64,000 nucleotides of DNA from positions 1-64,000 of the forward strand of contig JAJRZW010000017.1 in assembly GCA_024275015.1 (NCBI GenBank). The letters are read 5' to 3'. Shown one piece after another: positions 9,026 to 18,427 of this stretch. A model generated the notes under the pieces. The model did no database searches, was not told the DNA's origin, and worked only from the letters and a program-made list of their open reading frames with translations. The position numbers were made by a program, and so were the translations under genes. The DNA comes from Deltaproteobacteria bacterium (lineage in GTDB: Bacteria; Desulfobacterota; Desulfobulbia; Desulfobulbales; JAJRZW01). How positions within the stretch are numbered: the stretch's first letter is position 1; each line of letters opens with the position of its first letter.

Positions 9026-10053
9026 CCGGTTCCCGGCCCGACTCCCTCCGGCGCCGCCGCTGGCGCCGGTTTAAAAAGAACCGGCGCGGCTACTGCAGCT
9101 TTCTGCTGTTCATGTTCCTCTTTGTCCTCTGTCTCGGGGCGGAGGTCATCAGCAACGACCACCCGATTGTGGTCAGGTACCAGGGGCACACCTATTTCCC
9201 CATTGTCCAGGCCTGTCCCGAGACCACATTCGGCGGCGAATTCGCCACCGAGACCGAATATTCCGGCCGCTTCTTCCGGCAACAAATGAAAAAACCCGGC
9301 AACTGGGCCATCTATCCGCCCAACCGCCATGGTTATGACAGTATCAATTTTGCCGACAGTCGCCCGGTTCCCTCCCCGCCGGGCAACGGCAACATCCTCG
9401 GCACCGACGACCGCGGCCGGGACGTCCTCGCCCGGCTGATCTACGGGTTCCGGGTCTCGGTACTCTTCGGCCTTGCCCTCACCCTGGTCGGCACCATGCT
9501 GGGAATAGCTGCCGGCGCGATTCAGGGATATTTCGGCGGGAAGATCGATCTTTTCTGTCAGCGTTTCATCGAAATCTGGGCGGCCATGCCGGAACTCTAC
9601 CTCCTTATCATCTTTGCCGCGATTTTCAAGCCCAGCATCGTCCTGCTCCTCATTATCCTGTCTCTGTTCGGCTGGATGGGGCTTTCCGACTACGTCCGGG
9701 CCGAATTCCTTAAAAGCCGCAACCTCGACTATGTCACCGCGGCTCGGGCCCTGGGGGTGGGTAATGTCACCATCATGTGGCGTCACCTCCTCCCCAACGG
9801 CATGACTCCGGTTATAACCTTTCTCCCCTTCCGGATGAGCGGCGCCATCCTCGCTCTTACCAGCCTTGATTTCCTCGGCCTCGGAGTGCCGCCGCCGACC
9901 CCCAGTCTCGGCGAACTCCTTGCCCAGGGCAAGGCCAACATTGAAGCCTGGTGGCTGTCTCTTTCCACCTTCATCGTCCTGGTGGGGATGCTGGTCCTGT
10001 TGATATTCATCGGTGAGGCCCTGCGGGACGCCTTTGACCCGAGAAAGGTGTAA
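9022..10053 (+). CDS. yejE: Peptide ABC transporter permease (YejE type)
   Basis: A 343-aa DppC/YejE-family permease. It has a basic N-terminus (RRRRWRRFKKNRRGY), a first membrane helix, the YejE-type periplasmic stretch (HPIVVRYQGHTYFPI, GNILGTDDRGRDVLARLIYG), five further helices and an EAA loop (YVTAARALGVGNVTIMWRH). It pairs with YejB to form the channel. The start overlaps the yejB stop (ATGA) and yejF begins 12 nt downstream. Confidence 0.93.
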   Translation: MTGSRPDSLRRRRWRRFKKNRRGYCSFLLFMFLFVLCLGAEVISNDHPIVVRYQGHTYFPIVQACPETTFGGEFATETEYSGRFFRQQMKKPGNWAIYPPNRHGYDSINFADSRPVPSPPGNGNILGTDDRGRDVLARLIYGFRVSVLFGLALTLVGTMLGIAAGAIQGYFGGKIDLFCQRFIEIWAAMPELYLLIIFAAIFKPSIVLLLIILSLFGWMGLSDYVRAEFLKSRNLDYVTAARALGVGNVTIMWRHLLPNGMTPVITFLPFRMSGAILALTSLDFLGLGVPPPTPSLGELLAQGKANIEAWWLSLSTFIVLVGMLVLLIFIGEALRDAFDPRKV

Positions 10054-10065
10054 AAGGACGCGATA

Positions 10066-11643
10066 ATGCTGCTTTCAATAAAAAATCTCACTGTCAACTT
10101 TAACGGAGACGACCGGAAAATCACCGCGGTCAGAGGGGTGGATATCGACATCGCCCGGGGCGAGACCATGGCCCTGGTGGGAGAATCAGGCTCGGGGAAA
10201 TCGGTCACCGCGCTCGCGGCCATGGGACTGCTGCCGACCAGCGCCGAAATCTCCGGCCAGGTAAGTCTCGACGCCAAGACCATGCCTCTGGGGGATGAAA
10301 ACAGAATGAAAAAGATCCGCGGCGACCGGATGGCGATGATCTTTCAGGAGCCGATGACCTCGCTCAACCCCGTTTATACCGTGGGCAGCCAGATCATTGA
10401 ACCGATGATGATTCACAGCGGGCTTGACCGCCGTACCGCCGCCGAGGTCGCTCTGGAATTAATGGAAAAAACCGGGATCAGCGATCCCGGGCGCCGTTTC
10501 AACTCTTATCCCCACGAGCTTTCAGGCGGACAAAGACAGCGGGCAATGATCGCCATGGCCCTGGCCTGCCGCCCTGATCTCCTCATCGCCGATGAGCCCA
10601 CCACCGCCCTCGACGTCACCATTGAGGCCCAGATCATGCGATTGCTCCGGGACCTGCAGCAGGAATTTGACATGGCGGTGCTGCTGATCACCCACGATCT
10701 TAACCTGGCGGCAAAAAACTCCACCCGGATCAAGGTAATGACCAACGGCGAAATCGTCGAGGCAGGCGAAACCGCCGAGGTGTTCCGGGCGCCGCAGCAC
10801 CCCTATACCCGAAAACTGCTGGCCAGTGTCCCCGGGGAAAAACCCCTCAGAACCAGGGAGGCGACCACGATTCTCACCGCCCGCAACCTCTGTTGCCATT
10901 TCCCGATCAAAAAAAATATCTTCGGCCGCGCCCGGGGGGTACTCAAGGCGGTTGACCGGATCAATCTCAGTCTCGGCCGCGGCGAAACACTGGGGGTGGT
11001 GGGAGAATCCGGTTCCGGCAAAACAACCATGGCCATGGCCCTTCTGAGACTGATAAAAAGCCGGGGTGACATAACCTTCAAGGACGCTGACCTGGCGACC
11101 ATGTCCGCCGCCGAATTAATCCGGGCCCGCCGTCACCTGCAGGTGGTATTTCAAGACCCCTTTTCCTCGCTCTCGCCGCGAATGACGGTGGCAAAGATCG
11201 TCGGCGAGGGGCTTAAGGTTCACCGGATCGGCAGGAATAAAAAAGAAAGGCAGACCCTGATCGCCAGGGTATTGCTCCGGGTCGGGCTGACGCCGGATAT
11301 GGCGGACCGTTTCCCCCATGAATTCTCCGGCGGCGAGAGGCAGCGGATCGCCATTGCCCGGGCCCTGGTTCTTGAACCGAAAATAATCATCCTCGATGAA
11401 CCCACCAGCGCCCTTGACATGACCATCCAGGCCCGGATAATTGATCTCCTCCTTGAACTGCAGGCGGAGATGGATCTGTCATATATCTTTATCTCCCATG
11501 ATCTCCGTACCATCCGGGCCATGGCCGATCGGGTAATGGTCATGCACCAGGGCCGGGTGGTGGAAGAAGGCGGCCGCGAGATATTCACCGCCCCGCGACA
11601 TAATTACACCAGAGAGCTGTTTGCCGCCGCCTTTGACGTCTGA
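10066..11643 (+). CDS. yejF: Peptide ABC transporter ATPase, two fused NBDs (YejF type)
   Basis: A 525-aa protein with two complete ATPase domains in tandem, as in YejF (about 529 aa in E. coli). Domain 1: Walker A GESGSGKS, signature LSGGQRQR, Walker [13 protein letters not shown]. Domain 2: [29 protein letters not shown]. Each has the oligopeptide-binding C-terminal extension ([25 protein letters not shown]). It powers uptake through YejBE. It is the last gene of the operon. The next gene, a radical SAM enzyme, converges on it with a 49-bp gap and no clear terminator. Confidence 0.94.
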   Translation: MLLSIKNLTVNFNGDDRKITAVRGVDIDIARGETMALVGESGSGKSVTALAAMGLLPTSAEISGQVSLDAKTMPLGDENRMKKIRGDRMAMIFQEPMTSLNPVYTVGSQIIEPMMIHSGLDRRTAAEVALELMEKTGISDPGRRFNSYPHELSGGQRQRAMIAMALACRPDLLIADEPTTALDVTIEAQIMRLLRDLQQEFDMAVLLITHDLNLAAKNSTRIKVMTNGEIVEAGETAEVFRAPQHPYTRKLLASVPGEKPLRTREATTILTARNLCCHFPIKKNIFGRARGVLKAVDRINLSLGRGETLGVVGESGSGKTTMAMALLRLIKSRGDITFKDADLATMSAAELIRARRHLQVVFQDPFSSLSPRMTVAKIVGEGLKVHRIGRNKKERQTLIARVLLRVGLTPDMADRFPHEFSGGERQRIAIARALVLEPKIIILDEPTSALDMTIQARIIDLLLELQAEMDLSYIFISHDLRTIRAMADRVMVMHQGRVVEEGGREIFTAPRHNYTRELFAAAFDV

Positions 11644-11692
11644 TTTAGTCCTTAATCATAAACGTTCCCTGAACGACGCCTCAGCCACGACC

Positions 11693-12973
11693 TCATTCTG
11701 CCGCGATCCGGATCATTTCATCCAGGGTATGGTCAAGAAAACCCCGTTCGCAGTCTACTCCATCCATGTTTCCCCGGCGTTCATATACCAGATAACGACA
11801 GCCGCCGAAGCACAGGGGCAGATAACCACAGGCACGGCACTGCTCCCGCCGGCGCCACTGACGGGGGCGATAAACGGAGATATCGCCAAGGCCATGCCCC
11901 ACGTCTCCGACCGCGAATTTGTCATGACCGACCATGGAGATACATTTATACAGGCGACCATCCGGGCCGAGGGTGAGGGAATCAGCCATCTCCACCATAC
12001 AGGGCGCGGGCCGGATGTCCGGCGGCCGGTATCCCCTTTTCATCATCTCCCGGCGGATAAAGATGGTGGCGCCGGGCAGCCAGGGCTCGTTGATCGAGGC
12101 GCAGCCGAAAGCGAATTCCGGCAGGGTGAAGGAATCCCGGGTCTGCAGGACCGGATTAAAACGCACTTCAACCCGGTCAGGACCAAGGCCGTATCCGGGC
12201 AGGAGGTCGAGAAGTTCGGGGAAACGGCGGAAGTTATCACGGCTGTAATTACCGCTGAGGGTAACCTTGACGATATCAGCAATGGCGACGATATTATCCA
12301 TGATCCGGTCAAAGGTGGGACCGCCGCCGGCATAAGGGCGGTAATGATTATGAATCTCCGGGGGGCCGTCAACGGTAATCCTGACCCCGGCAAGGCCGAT
12401 TCCTGAAAGCTCCCGGGCAAGCTCCGGAGTCAGGAGGGAACCGTTGCTTACCAGGGTAAAAGAAAATTCCCTGTCCTCCGCCTCGATTCCCGGGGCCAGA
12501 CGGGTGGCAAAGGCACGGATGATTTCCGGGGTCATGAGTGGTTCGCCGCCGTAAAAATCAAGGACAAGCCTTTTTTTGTCATGGCGGCGCAGACGGTCAA
12601 GGATAAAGGCGGCGCTCTGGGCGATGACCGCGTCATCCATCCGCTCTCCCTGCTTCAAACTCCCCTGAAAGCAATAGCGGCAGGCAAAGTTACAGCGAAG
12701 ATTGATGATCACGCAGAGATTTAACACCGGGCTATGCCGGTCTAATTGCGCGAAAAAATCAAGCAGGTCCCGTTGCTCCGCGTCACGGTCGGCAACCAGA
12801 ATACCGTTCGCGGCAAGGATTTCGGCCTCATCCTGGTCAGGTTTCCCGGCAAAAATCCTGGCAACGAGGTCACGGTCGGCCTCAATCAGACCGCCGGTAC
12901 GAAGGGAAAAAAGGTAGACAGTGTCAGGGGCGTGGCGGCTTTCAACCGCGCGGGCGTAGAATGACAGTGGCAT
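11693..12973 (-). CDS. Radical SAM/SPASM peptide maturase
   Basis: A 426-aa protein. The N-terminal 80 residues have no Fe-S motif and may bind leader peptide. The radical SAM core carries C94, C98 and C101 (CNFACRYC) and the GGEP motif near 142-145. The SPASM domain has C325, C344, C379, C382, C388, C392 and C408 (CRACGYLPLCFGGC), enough for two auxiliary [4Fe-4S] clusters. This layout is that of enzymes that make thioether or C-C crosslinks in ribosomal peptides. The gene lies 55 nt downstream of a 33-codon peptide gene, and a terminator-like hairpin sits directly before its ATG, which lacks a visible Shine-Dalgarno. The class of crosslink cannot be told from sequence alone. It resembles, from memory, the geopeptide-type maturases of Geobacter and relatives. 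Confidence 0.88.
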   Translation of the reverse strand: MPLSFYARAVESRHAPDTVYLFSLRTGGLIEADRDLVARIFAGKPDQDEAEILAANGILVADRDAEQRDLLDFFAQLDRHSPVLNLCVIINLRCNFACRYCFQGSLKQGERMDDAVIAQSAAFILDRLRRHDKKRLVLDFYGGEPLMTPEIIRAFATRLAPGIEAEDREFSFTLVSNGSLLTPELARELSGIGLAGVRITVDGPPEIHNHYRPYAGGGPTFDRIMDNIVAIADIVKVTLSGNYSRDNFRRFPELLDLLPGYGLGPDRVEVRFNPVLQTRDSFTLPEFAFGCASINEPWLPGATIFIRREMMKRGYRPPDIRPAPCMVEMADSLTLGPDGRLYKCISMVGHDKFAVGDVGHGLGDISVYRPRQWRRREQCRACGYLPLCFGGCRYLVYERRGNMDGVDCERGFLDHTLDEMIRIAAE

Positions 12974-12978
12974 GGGGT

Positions 12979-13007
12979 AAAAAAAAGAGCCGGATTATCT
13001 CCGGCCC
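12979..13007 (-). terminator. Intrinsic terminator/attenuator between peptide gene and maturase
   Basis: On the minus strand, GGGCCGGA-gataa-TCCGGCTC (8 pairs with one G-U) is followed by a run of eight T. It ends 5 nt before the maturase ATG. A hairpin between a precursor and its enzyme usually gives excess precursor mRNA with limited read-through. Confidence 0.8.
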
Positions 13008-13028
13008 TTTTCGGCGTTTCGCCCCCCC

Positions 13029-13130
13029 TCAGCGGGAAGGCGCCTGGGAGGACAGACAACAGGCCCCGTCTTTGGCGATCTGTGCCACCGATTTCCCCGC
13101 CACCTTCACCTTGAGCATCTTTTTCCGCAT
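13029..13130 (-). CDS. Putative RiPP precursor peptide, 33 aa, C-terminal Cys-Cys
   Basis: A 33-codon gene with a strong Shine-Dalgarno (GGAGGTGA, 13135-13142) 4 nt upstream of ATG. The peptide has a basic N-terminal half (MRKKMLKVKVAGK), then KSVAQIAKDGACC, then a short Ser/Gln/Pro tail ending in Arg. The only cysteines are adjacent (C24, C25) next to the likely core CCLSSQAPSR. Its size, the leader-then-Cys layout, the strong RBS, the following terminator hairpin and the adjacent SPASM maturase together indicate a ribosomally made, post-translationally modified peptide. No protease, PqqD-like chaperone or exporter gene is adjacent. The gene is too short for most gene callers. Confidence 0.72.
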   Translation of the reverse strand: MRKKMLKVKVAGKSVAQIAKDGACCLSSQAPSR

Positions 13131-13170
13131 CTCGTCACCTCCACGGTCATGGGTTGAAAAAGATGATAAG

Positions 13171-13176
13171 ATAATA
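13171..13176 (-). promoter_or_regulatory. Possible -10 box for the peptide gene
   Basis: On the minus strand TATTAT lies about 40 nt before the peptide ATG, with no good -35 at 17 nt. It partly overlaps the word TACCACACCATG, which also occurs at 47810 and, in near-palindromic form, at 29488. Confidence 0.3.
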
Positions 13177-13207
13177 CCACACCATGTCAGGAATATAAAA
13201 TTTTTTA

Positions 13208-13330
13208 CCTGAATCCGGGATGGTTCGGAAACGGGGCGAATACGAGGAGGCGAGCGCGTTGATTATACTTCGGTATGTCAACGGCTCGCCGACAAAGCAG
13301 ACGGCATGAAGCCGGCACTAATTCAGGTGC
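13208..13330 (+). repeat. Dispersed repeat family D, copy 2
   Basis: CTGAATCCGGGATGGTTCGG at the left and the hairpin GTTGA-TTATAC-TTCG-GTATG-TCAAC in the middle match the element at 5905-6136. It ends shortly before a hairpin-family repeat, and the two together fill the spacer between the TonB receptor gene and the peptide gene. Confidence 0.55.
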
Positions 13331-13332
13331 GG

Positions 13333-13396
13333 TTAACAGACCGTTGAAAAACGGACTGTGCGCGACGCATGGACAGCTTTTTCAACGGTCTGTTAA
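13333..13396. repeat. Hairpin-family element, short form (64 bp)
   Basis: Outer arms TTAACAGACCGTTGAAAA and TTTTCAACGGTCTGTTAA are perfect complements. The right end supplies the TAA stop codon (13393-13395) of the TonB-dependent receptor gene on the minus strand. Confidence 0.85.
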
Positions 13397-15303
13397 AAGC
13401 GCAGCCGCAGACCAGCCTCGATCCAGCGGCGCGGATCAGGATAATCGGTATTGGTATAGCTGTGGCCGTTGAAGAGATTATGGACGGTGGCAAAGAAATC
13501 GCCCGAGATTGCCGCCTTTTCCGGAAGCGGCAGTTGCCGCCGCAGGTTGAGATCCCAGAGAATGTCGTCATAACTGCCTTTGTTGCCCTTTGTCGGGTCA
13601 AGATCCCACCAAGTATAGACCCCGGTCAGATCAAGGGCAAGGCGCTGATTGTCGTAACGTATTGTCATGATGCCCTGATAAGGATCGGGATTATAATTAC
13701 CATCATACTTCTGCACATGGACCATGGTTCCACCGCCGCGGAGGGATATATCATGAAAGGCGGGGGTCTCGAACTCCACCGTTACCCCGGCACGGCGTTC
13801 ATGGTCCCGGTTCACGGTCATGGAGTTCCCCGAGGTCACGGCCGAGGGAACCTCCCGGAAGACATCCTTGATCTCGTGACGGAAAAGCCCGACCTTGTAC
13901 CAGAACAATCCTCCGGCCCGTCCTTCAATCCCGGCCTGATAAGACCACACCTTTTCCACCTCAAGCTCGGGGTTGGGATCAAAAAAGAGACCGCCGCCGG
14001 ATGTATTTACAAGTCCGGGATCAGCATGTCCACGGGCAACTGAAAAACGGGCCAGGGTCTGACGGCCAAGCCGCCAGGTAAGCCCGATACTGGGGCTGAA
14101 AACGTCCTCGGTGGTAACAGAGTTCTGGTCAAACCGGATACCGGGAGTAAATGACAGGACGCCGGCAACCACGGTGTCGTTGAGATAAAAGGCGCGGCGT
14201 TCTATCCGGGGAAAAGCACTCTGCGCCGGCGGGGAACCGTAATAGGCCCCGGCGGCAACCATCTGGTTCAGTTCACCGCGGGAAAAATCAATCCCGCCGA
14301 CCACGGTGTGGCGGCCGAATTTTGCCACCAGGCGGGAATCAACGCCGGTGCTTTTTTCATCATAGAGCAGGTTCTTGAAGAGAGCGCCAAAGGGCCCGTA
14401 GACGCCGTTTTCCATATTGTTCTGGACATATTTATTATTCAGACGCCATGCGGCAGTGGAAATGGAAAAATTGCCGCCTATATCATGTTCAAAGGCGAGA
14501 CGGTACCACGAGGCCCTTACCTGGCCATTGGAGTAAAGGGCGGCATAGGGCAGGTTGCCGTAAACATAGGAAGGATCGCTGTAGCCCCCGCTCAGGGTCA
14601 GGCTGGACGAATCTGAACGACTCAGGACAAATTTGCCGAACAGGGAGTCGTTTTTATAAACGCGGTCTTTTCTCAGGCCGTCTGACTTTTGCTCACCGGC
14701 GTAAAGAAAATATCCCACCGGGCCGGTACCGCCCGTCCCGGTCAAACGACTGTCGGAGCTGTCCCGTTCGCCACTGGAGTAATACCCCTCAATCTCCGGA
14801 AACCTGCGCGCGGCAGGCTCACGGGTAATGACGTTGATCACCCCGCCCAGCGACGACCCCCAGGCCGAGGAGGCGGGACCGCGGATAACCTCCACCCGCT
14901 TGATAATTTCCACCGGAATGATCATCGCGTCGGGGTTGCCGCCGGCGAGAGAGTTAAAGGGAATGGAATCCACCAGTAACAGGGTATGGTTATTGACGGA
15001 TCCGTTGATCTCAAGGCTGGCGTAACCGCCGTAATCATGGCCGGAAAAGCCGACAAACAGACCGGCGACCCGCCTCAGGATCTCGTTTAAATTATGGGCG
15101 TTCATCGCCGCAATCTGATCACGGTCGATGATCACCACGTCTTCAGCGGTCTGGGACAGGGGCTTGGCGTCCCGGGTGGCGGTCTCGACCAGTTGGTCCT
15201 GGTCGAAAAACAACATCATTCCGGAATCCGCCATATCGTCGGCAGAAACGATGGTGCTGTTAAAGATCGTGAACGCAAACAAAAAAAGTAGAAACCGCTT
15301 CAT
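13393..15303 (-). CDS. TonB-dependent outer-membrane receptor
   Basis: A 636-aa protein with a signal peptide (residues 1-21, cleavage VSA-DD) and a possible TonB box (LVETATR, about 38-44). The plug domain runs to about residue 160 (RVAGLFVGFSGHDYGGY, NHTLLLVDSIPFN, RVEVIRGPASSAWGSSLGGVINVIT), followed by a barrel ending in Phe (LRLRF). The size and plug resemble BtuB/siderophore receptors. The ligand is unknown, and I see no cobalamin riboswitch upstream. It is divergent from a periplasmic binding protein/kinase/regulator set, a common pairing for ligand-responsive uptake. Downstream on the same strand are the peptide and radical SAM genes. The stop codon is provided by a repeat. Confidence 0.92.
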   Translation of the reverse strand: MKRFLLFLFAFTIFNSTIVSADDMADSGMMLFFDQDQLVETATRDAKPLSQTAEDVVIIDRDQIAAMNAHNLNEILRRVAGLFVGFSGHDYGGYASLEINGSVNNHTLLLVDSIPFNSLAGGNPDAMIIPVEIIKRVEVIRGPASSAWGSSLGGVINVITREPAARRFPEIEGYYSSGERDSSDSRLTGTGGTGPVGYFLYAGEQKSDGLRKDRVYKNDSLFGKFVLSRSDSSSLTLSGGYSDPSYVYGNLPYAALYSNGQVRASWYRLAFEHDIGGNFSISTAAWRLNNKYVQNNMENGVYGPFGALFKNLLYDEKSTGVDSRLVAKFGRHTVVGGIDFSRGELNQMVAAGAYYGSPPAQSAFPRIERRAFYLNDTVVAGVLSFTPGIRFDQNSVTTEDVFSPSIGLTWRLGRQTLARFSVARGHADPGLVNTSGGGLFFDPNPELEVEKVWSYQAGIEGRAGGLFWYKVGLFRHEIKDVFREVPSAVTSGNSMTVNRDHERRAGVTVEFETPAFHDISLRGGGTMVHVQKYDGNYNPDPYQGIMTIRYDNQRLALDLTGVYTWWDLDPTKGNKGSYDDILWDLNLRRQLPLPEKAAISGDFFATVHNLFNGHSYTNTDYPDPRRWIEAGLRLRF

Positions 15304-15471
15304 ACCGCCCCCATTTTTTCGTCAATAACCACGGACCTGATATCCTGTCAACTCCTTACCCTGTAAAGGATTGAGGAATCTCAATGAGGATTAGCAGAAA
15401 TTATTACTCTTGCCAAGCGAGATAATTGCTTAACCCTGAGATATTTTCTGGTATAACTAAAAAAAGGTGCT

Positions 15472-15630
15472 TTAGCAGTCCGTTGAAAAACGGGCTGTAT
15501 GCGGCTGATGTCCGCGCCGCCGATTTTGACGGGTTGAAAAACCCGGTGAAATCGAGAGGTTGTCCGGAACCATGTTTTGGCCAACCGGAGAGAGAAAAAG
15601 CCATGGACGGCTTTTTCAACCGTCTGCTAA
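15472..15630. repeat. Hairpin-family element, full copy (159 bp)
   Basis: The best complete copy. Outer arms TTAGCAGTCCGTTGAAAAA and its partner ending GTCTGCTAA enclose three inner hairpins: CGATTTTGACGGG...CCCGGTGAAATCG, a GGTTG...CCAACC stem with a CATGTTTT-type loop, and GAAAAAGCCATGG-ACGGCTTTTTC. It has no coding frame. Confidence 0.85.
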
Positions 15631-15650
15631 CAGACATTATTGATGAAATT

Positions 15651-15819
15651 GTAACTCCCCGCTCCGACTTGAAACGGCGATTTCCGGGCCGCCGGGCGGC
15701 GGGCTGCTAAAACCCCGAACTCGGGCTAAACCCTCAGACATGCGGGATTTTTTAACGTATCCCGCAGTCCGCCGCCTTTTCCGAAAATCGCCGAAGACGC
15801 CTCCGCGGGGAATTGTTAC
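15651..15819. mobile_element. MITE-like element, full copy 2 (169 bp)
   Basis: GTAACTCCCCGCTCC at the left and GCGGGGAATTGTTAC at the right. The interior is nearly identical to the copy at 3892 (CCCCGAACTCGGGCTAAACC, CAGACATGCGGG). Flanks are TGATGAAATT and GAGTCCATCA, also inverted. With the hairpin element 20 bp away it fills the 559-bp divergent spacer 15304-15862, where promoters for both directions must lie. I could not pick them out. Confidence 0.8.
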
Positions 15820-15862
15820 GAGTCCATCATTATTGCGCAGGTAACAACAAAAACTTTTTTGC

Positions 15863-16804
15863 ATGTCGGCAACCACAATCTCCATAAGACGCATGGCCTT
15901 CCCCTCATGGCCACTGGTTATCATCGTCGGGTTGTTATCTCTTTTTGCGTCTCCGGCCAAGGCCATGGAAAAGAATATCCTCATCGTTGAGAGTTCCGCC
16001 CTGAAACCTTATGAAACCGTGGCCTTAAGCTTTATTGAAGAGCTCTCCAAAATCATGGTCACCGGTAATACCCTCACGGTCAGGGGGTTTAACTACCGCC
16101 GGATCGTCCTGTCCCGGACGATGAACTCCATTGCCGTTGACGAAAAAAACGATCTGATCCTCGCCATCGGCGATCGGGCATTCAAGGCCGCGACCAGGGG
16201 CAAGGCCCCGGTTATCCATGTTCTGGTCAGTCACCCGGAAGCAATCAGGGGACAAGGATCCCGGACGACCGGGGTCGAGATGCGCCTTGATCCGGCAGGA
16301 CAATTAGACGCCCTGCTCGCCATCTTTCCGGCGATAAAAAAAATCGGGGTCATCTACAGCCATAAAAACAGTGCCCAAATGGTGCGCGGCGGCCGCCGCC
16401 ACCTTGGCGCCAGGGCCACGATCATCGCCCTGGCGGCCGAGAACGCCCGGGTCCTTCCGGCCCGTCTCGACGCCATGCCCCCGGTCGACGCCCTGTGGAT
16501 CCTGCCCGATCCCCTGCTTGTAATCCCGGAAACAATAGAAAAAACCATCCTCTTTTCTCTTGAACACCGCATCCCGGTTCTGGTCTTTGCCCCCAAATAT
16601 CTAAAGACCGGGGCCGCGGTGGCGGTGGGTTTTGATCTCGTCGGTATCGGTCGTCAGGCTGCGGCCATGGCAAACGCGGTCTTAAACGGCAGGGCAATAA
16701 AAAGAATCAGGCCGGAAATGCCGTGCCAGAAGACCACGCTCAACTCCAGGGTGATCAGGCAATTACGAAAATGGCACACCGAATCCGAACCGGGGAGGGA
16801 ATAA
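15863..16804 (+). CDS. Periplasmic ABC-type substrate-binding protein (ABC_sub_bind family)
   Basis: A 313-aa protein with a signal peptide (hydrophobic WPLVIIVGLLSLFASP, cleavage AKA-ME near residue 35). The fold pattern is of the PF04392 family (ILAIGDRAFKAATRGKAPVIHVLV, IKKIGVIYSHKNS, VDALWILPDPLLVIPET). No ABC permease or ATPase accompanies it. The gene is followed with no gap by a sensor kinase and then a response regulator, so it may act as the ligand-binding part of a signalling pathway for the divergent TonB receptor. That role is an inference. The next gene's ATG begins right after this stop. Confidence 0.82.
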   Translation: MSATTISIRRMAFPSWPLVIIVGLLSLFASPAKAMEKNILIVESSALKPYETVALSFIEELSKIMVTGNTLTVRGFNYRRIVLSRTMNSIAVDEKNDLILAIGDRAFKAATRGKAPVIHVLVSHPEAIRGQGSRTTGVEMRLDPAGQLDALLAIFPAIKKIGVIYSHKNSAQMVRGGRRHLGARATIIALAAENARVLPARLDAMPPVDALWILPDPLLVIPETIEKTILFSLEHRIPVLVFAPKYLKTGAAVAVGFDLVGIGRQAAAMANAVLNGRAIKRIRPEMPCQKTTLNSRVIRQLRKWHTESEPGRE

Positions 16805-18427
16805 ATGTCTTTACATCTGAAAAATCGCCTCGATTTCTCCACCCGGGTCTTCATCTATCTGTTCGCGGCCATGCTGGCGGTGTTCGCGGTCTATAATTTT
16901 ATTTTTTTTCATATCCATAAAAAGAGTCAGGAAGACGCCATAATTCAGGACGGCAGCCTTCTCTGCCGCATGCTGGCTGAAAACTTCCGCCTGGCCGTAT
17001 TCAGCGAAGACCGCCACCAGCTTGACCTTATAGCCCGGACCATCATGCCCCTTGAAGGAATCGCATTGATCCGGGTCTATAACAGCGACGGCCACCTTAT
17101 CTATCAGAGTGACTCCCGGGAAAAAGACCAGGACAACAAGGCGGTAATTCCCCTCGGCCTTGCCGGTACATCCCGGCCGATTTATTACGATTCCGGCAAT
17201 AAACTAAAGTTCTGGACCCCGGTCCGGGGCAAATCATTTACCGACATCGACATATTCTTTACCGACGATTCCCGCCCCGCTCCCGCCCGGATCCTCGGCT
17301 ATATCAACATGGACATGAACAAGTCCAGCGGCAGAAGGGAGATCAAAAACTTTATCTTCGGAGAACTTGTTGCCGCCATATTTTTTATCTTTGTCTCTGG
17401 TTTTCTGAGCTTCATCATTGCCAGAAGTGCTGCCGCCCCACTGAAACAACTCCTTAAAAAAGTACAGGGAGAAACTGCCCCCGGGGGCTCATACGACGAG
17501 TTCGGCCTCCTGACCCGGGCCTATAACGACCTGATCCAACGACTGGGGGACAGCTTTGCCACCGTCGACGAGTTCAACCGCAGTCTCGAAGAAGAGGTAA
17601 ACCTCCGCACCGAGGAACTCAAACAGGCCAATACCCGGATGCAGACAACGATGATTGAACTGAAAGAGAGCCAGGCCCAGGTAATCCAGGCGGAAAAGAT
17701 GGCCGCCCTCGGCCTCCTGGTCGCCGGGGTTGCCCATGAGATCAACAACACCATCAATTTTATCTCCGGGGCCCTGCCCCCCCTTGAGAAAAACCTTGAG
17801 GCCCTGAAGACTCGCCTTAACCACGACTCTGATAACGACGCCGCCGGCATTTGCGAAAATCTTACCACCCTGATGGATAACATCCGTGAAGGAGCAAAGA
17901 GGACCAGCGAGATCGTCAGGAACCTGCAGGAATTTTCCCGCCCCCATCCCCGGGAGTTCAAACTCTCCTCCCCCCGGCGGATAATCAATACCACCCTGAA
18001 CCTGATGCGGCCCAAGTTCAAGGATAGAATCGAGATAAGTACGAAATACCAGGAACCTGAGACCGAAATCCCATGCTACCCGGGACAATTGGGGCAGGTG
18101 TTCATGAACATCATCCTCAACAGTGTCCAGGCGATAGAAGGCCAGGGGCGGATCGTGGTAAGTACCACAAGCAATGCCGGGTTCTACCGGATCAAAATCG
18201 CCGACGACGGCCCCGGGATCTCTCCTGAGACCGGGACGCGGATATTCGATCCATTTTTCACTACCAAGGCCGTCGGCCACGGCACCGGCCTTGGTCTGAG
18301 CGTCAGTTATTCAATAATCAAGAAGCATGATGGCGAGATCAGACTGAACCCGTCTCCGTTTGGGCATGGCTGTGAGTTTGAAATCATACTGCCGGTTAAG
18401 AATGACCGGGAGGGAAGCAGGCAATGA
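16805..18427 (+). CDS. Sensor histidine kinase
   Basis: A 540-aa protein. TM1 is at about 13-36 and a periplasmic sensory segment at about 37-178. TM2 (about 180-203) leads into a HAMP region ([30 protein letters not shown]) and a coiled coil. The HisKA domain has H311 in [16 protein letters not shown]. The HATPase domain shows [21 protein letters not shown] and [12 protein letters not shown]. It probably phosphorylates the receiver protein encoded immediately downstream (4-nt overlap). Confidence 0.92.
   Translation: MSLHLKNRLDFSTRVFIYLFAAMLAVFAVYNFIFFHIHKKSQEDAIIQDGSLLCRMLAENFRLAVFSEDRHQLDLIARTIMPLEGIALIRVYNSDGHLIYQSDSREKDQDNKAVIPLGLAGTSRPIYYDSGNKLKFWTPVRGKSFTDIDIFFTDDSRPAPARILGYINMDMNKSSGRREIKNFIFGELVAAIFFIFVSGFLSFIIARSAAAPLKQLLKKVQGETAPGGSYDEFGLLTRAYNDLIQRLGDSFATVDEFNRSLEEEVNLRTEELKQANTRMQTTMIELKESQAQVIQAEKMAALGLLVAGVAHEINNTINFISGALPPLEKNLEALKTRLNHDSDNDAAGICENLTTLMDNIREGAKRTSEIVRNLQEFSRPHPREFKLSSPRRIINTTLNLMRPKFKDRIEISTKYQEPETEIPCYPGQLGQVFMNIILNSVQAIEGQGRIVVSTTSNAGFYRIKIADDGPGISPETGTRIFDPFFTTKAVGHGTGLGLSVSYSIIKKHDGEIRLNPSPFGHGCEFEIILPVKNDREGSRQ

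Noticed and set aside
15304-15480. Cobalamin riboswitch upstream of the TonB receptor
   Set aside because: No B12-box word or the expected long conserved core; the space is mostly repeats.
17489-18280. Open frame antisense to the sensor kinase (263 codons)
   Set aside because: Lies wholly within the kinase HisKA/HATPase region; no RBS or family resemblance.
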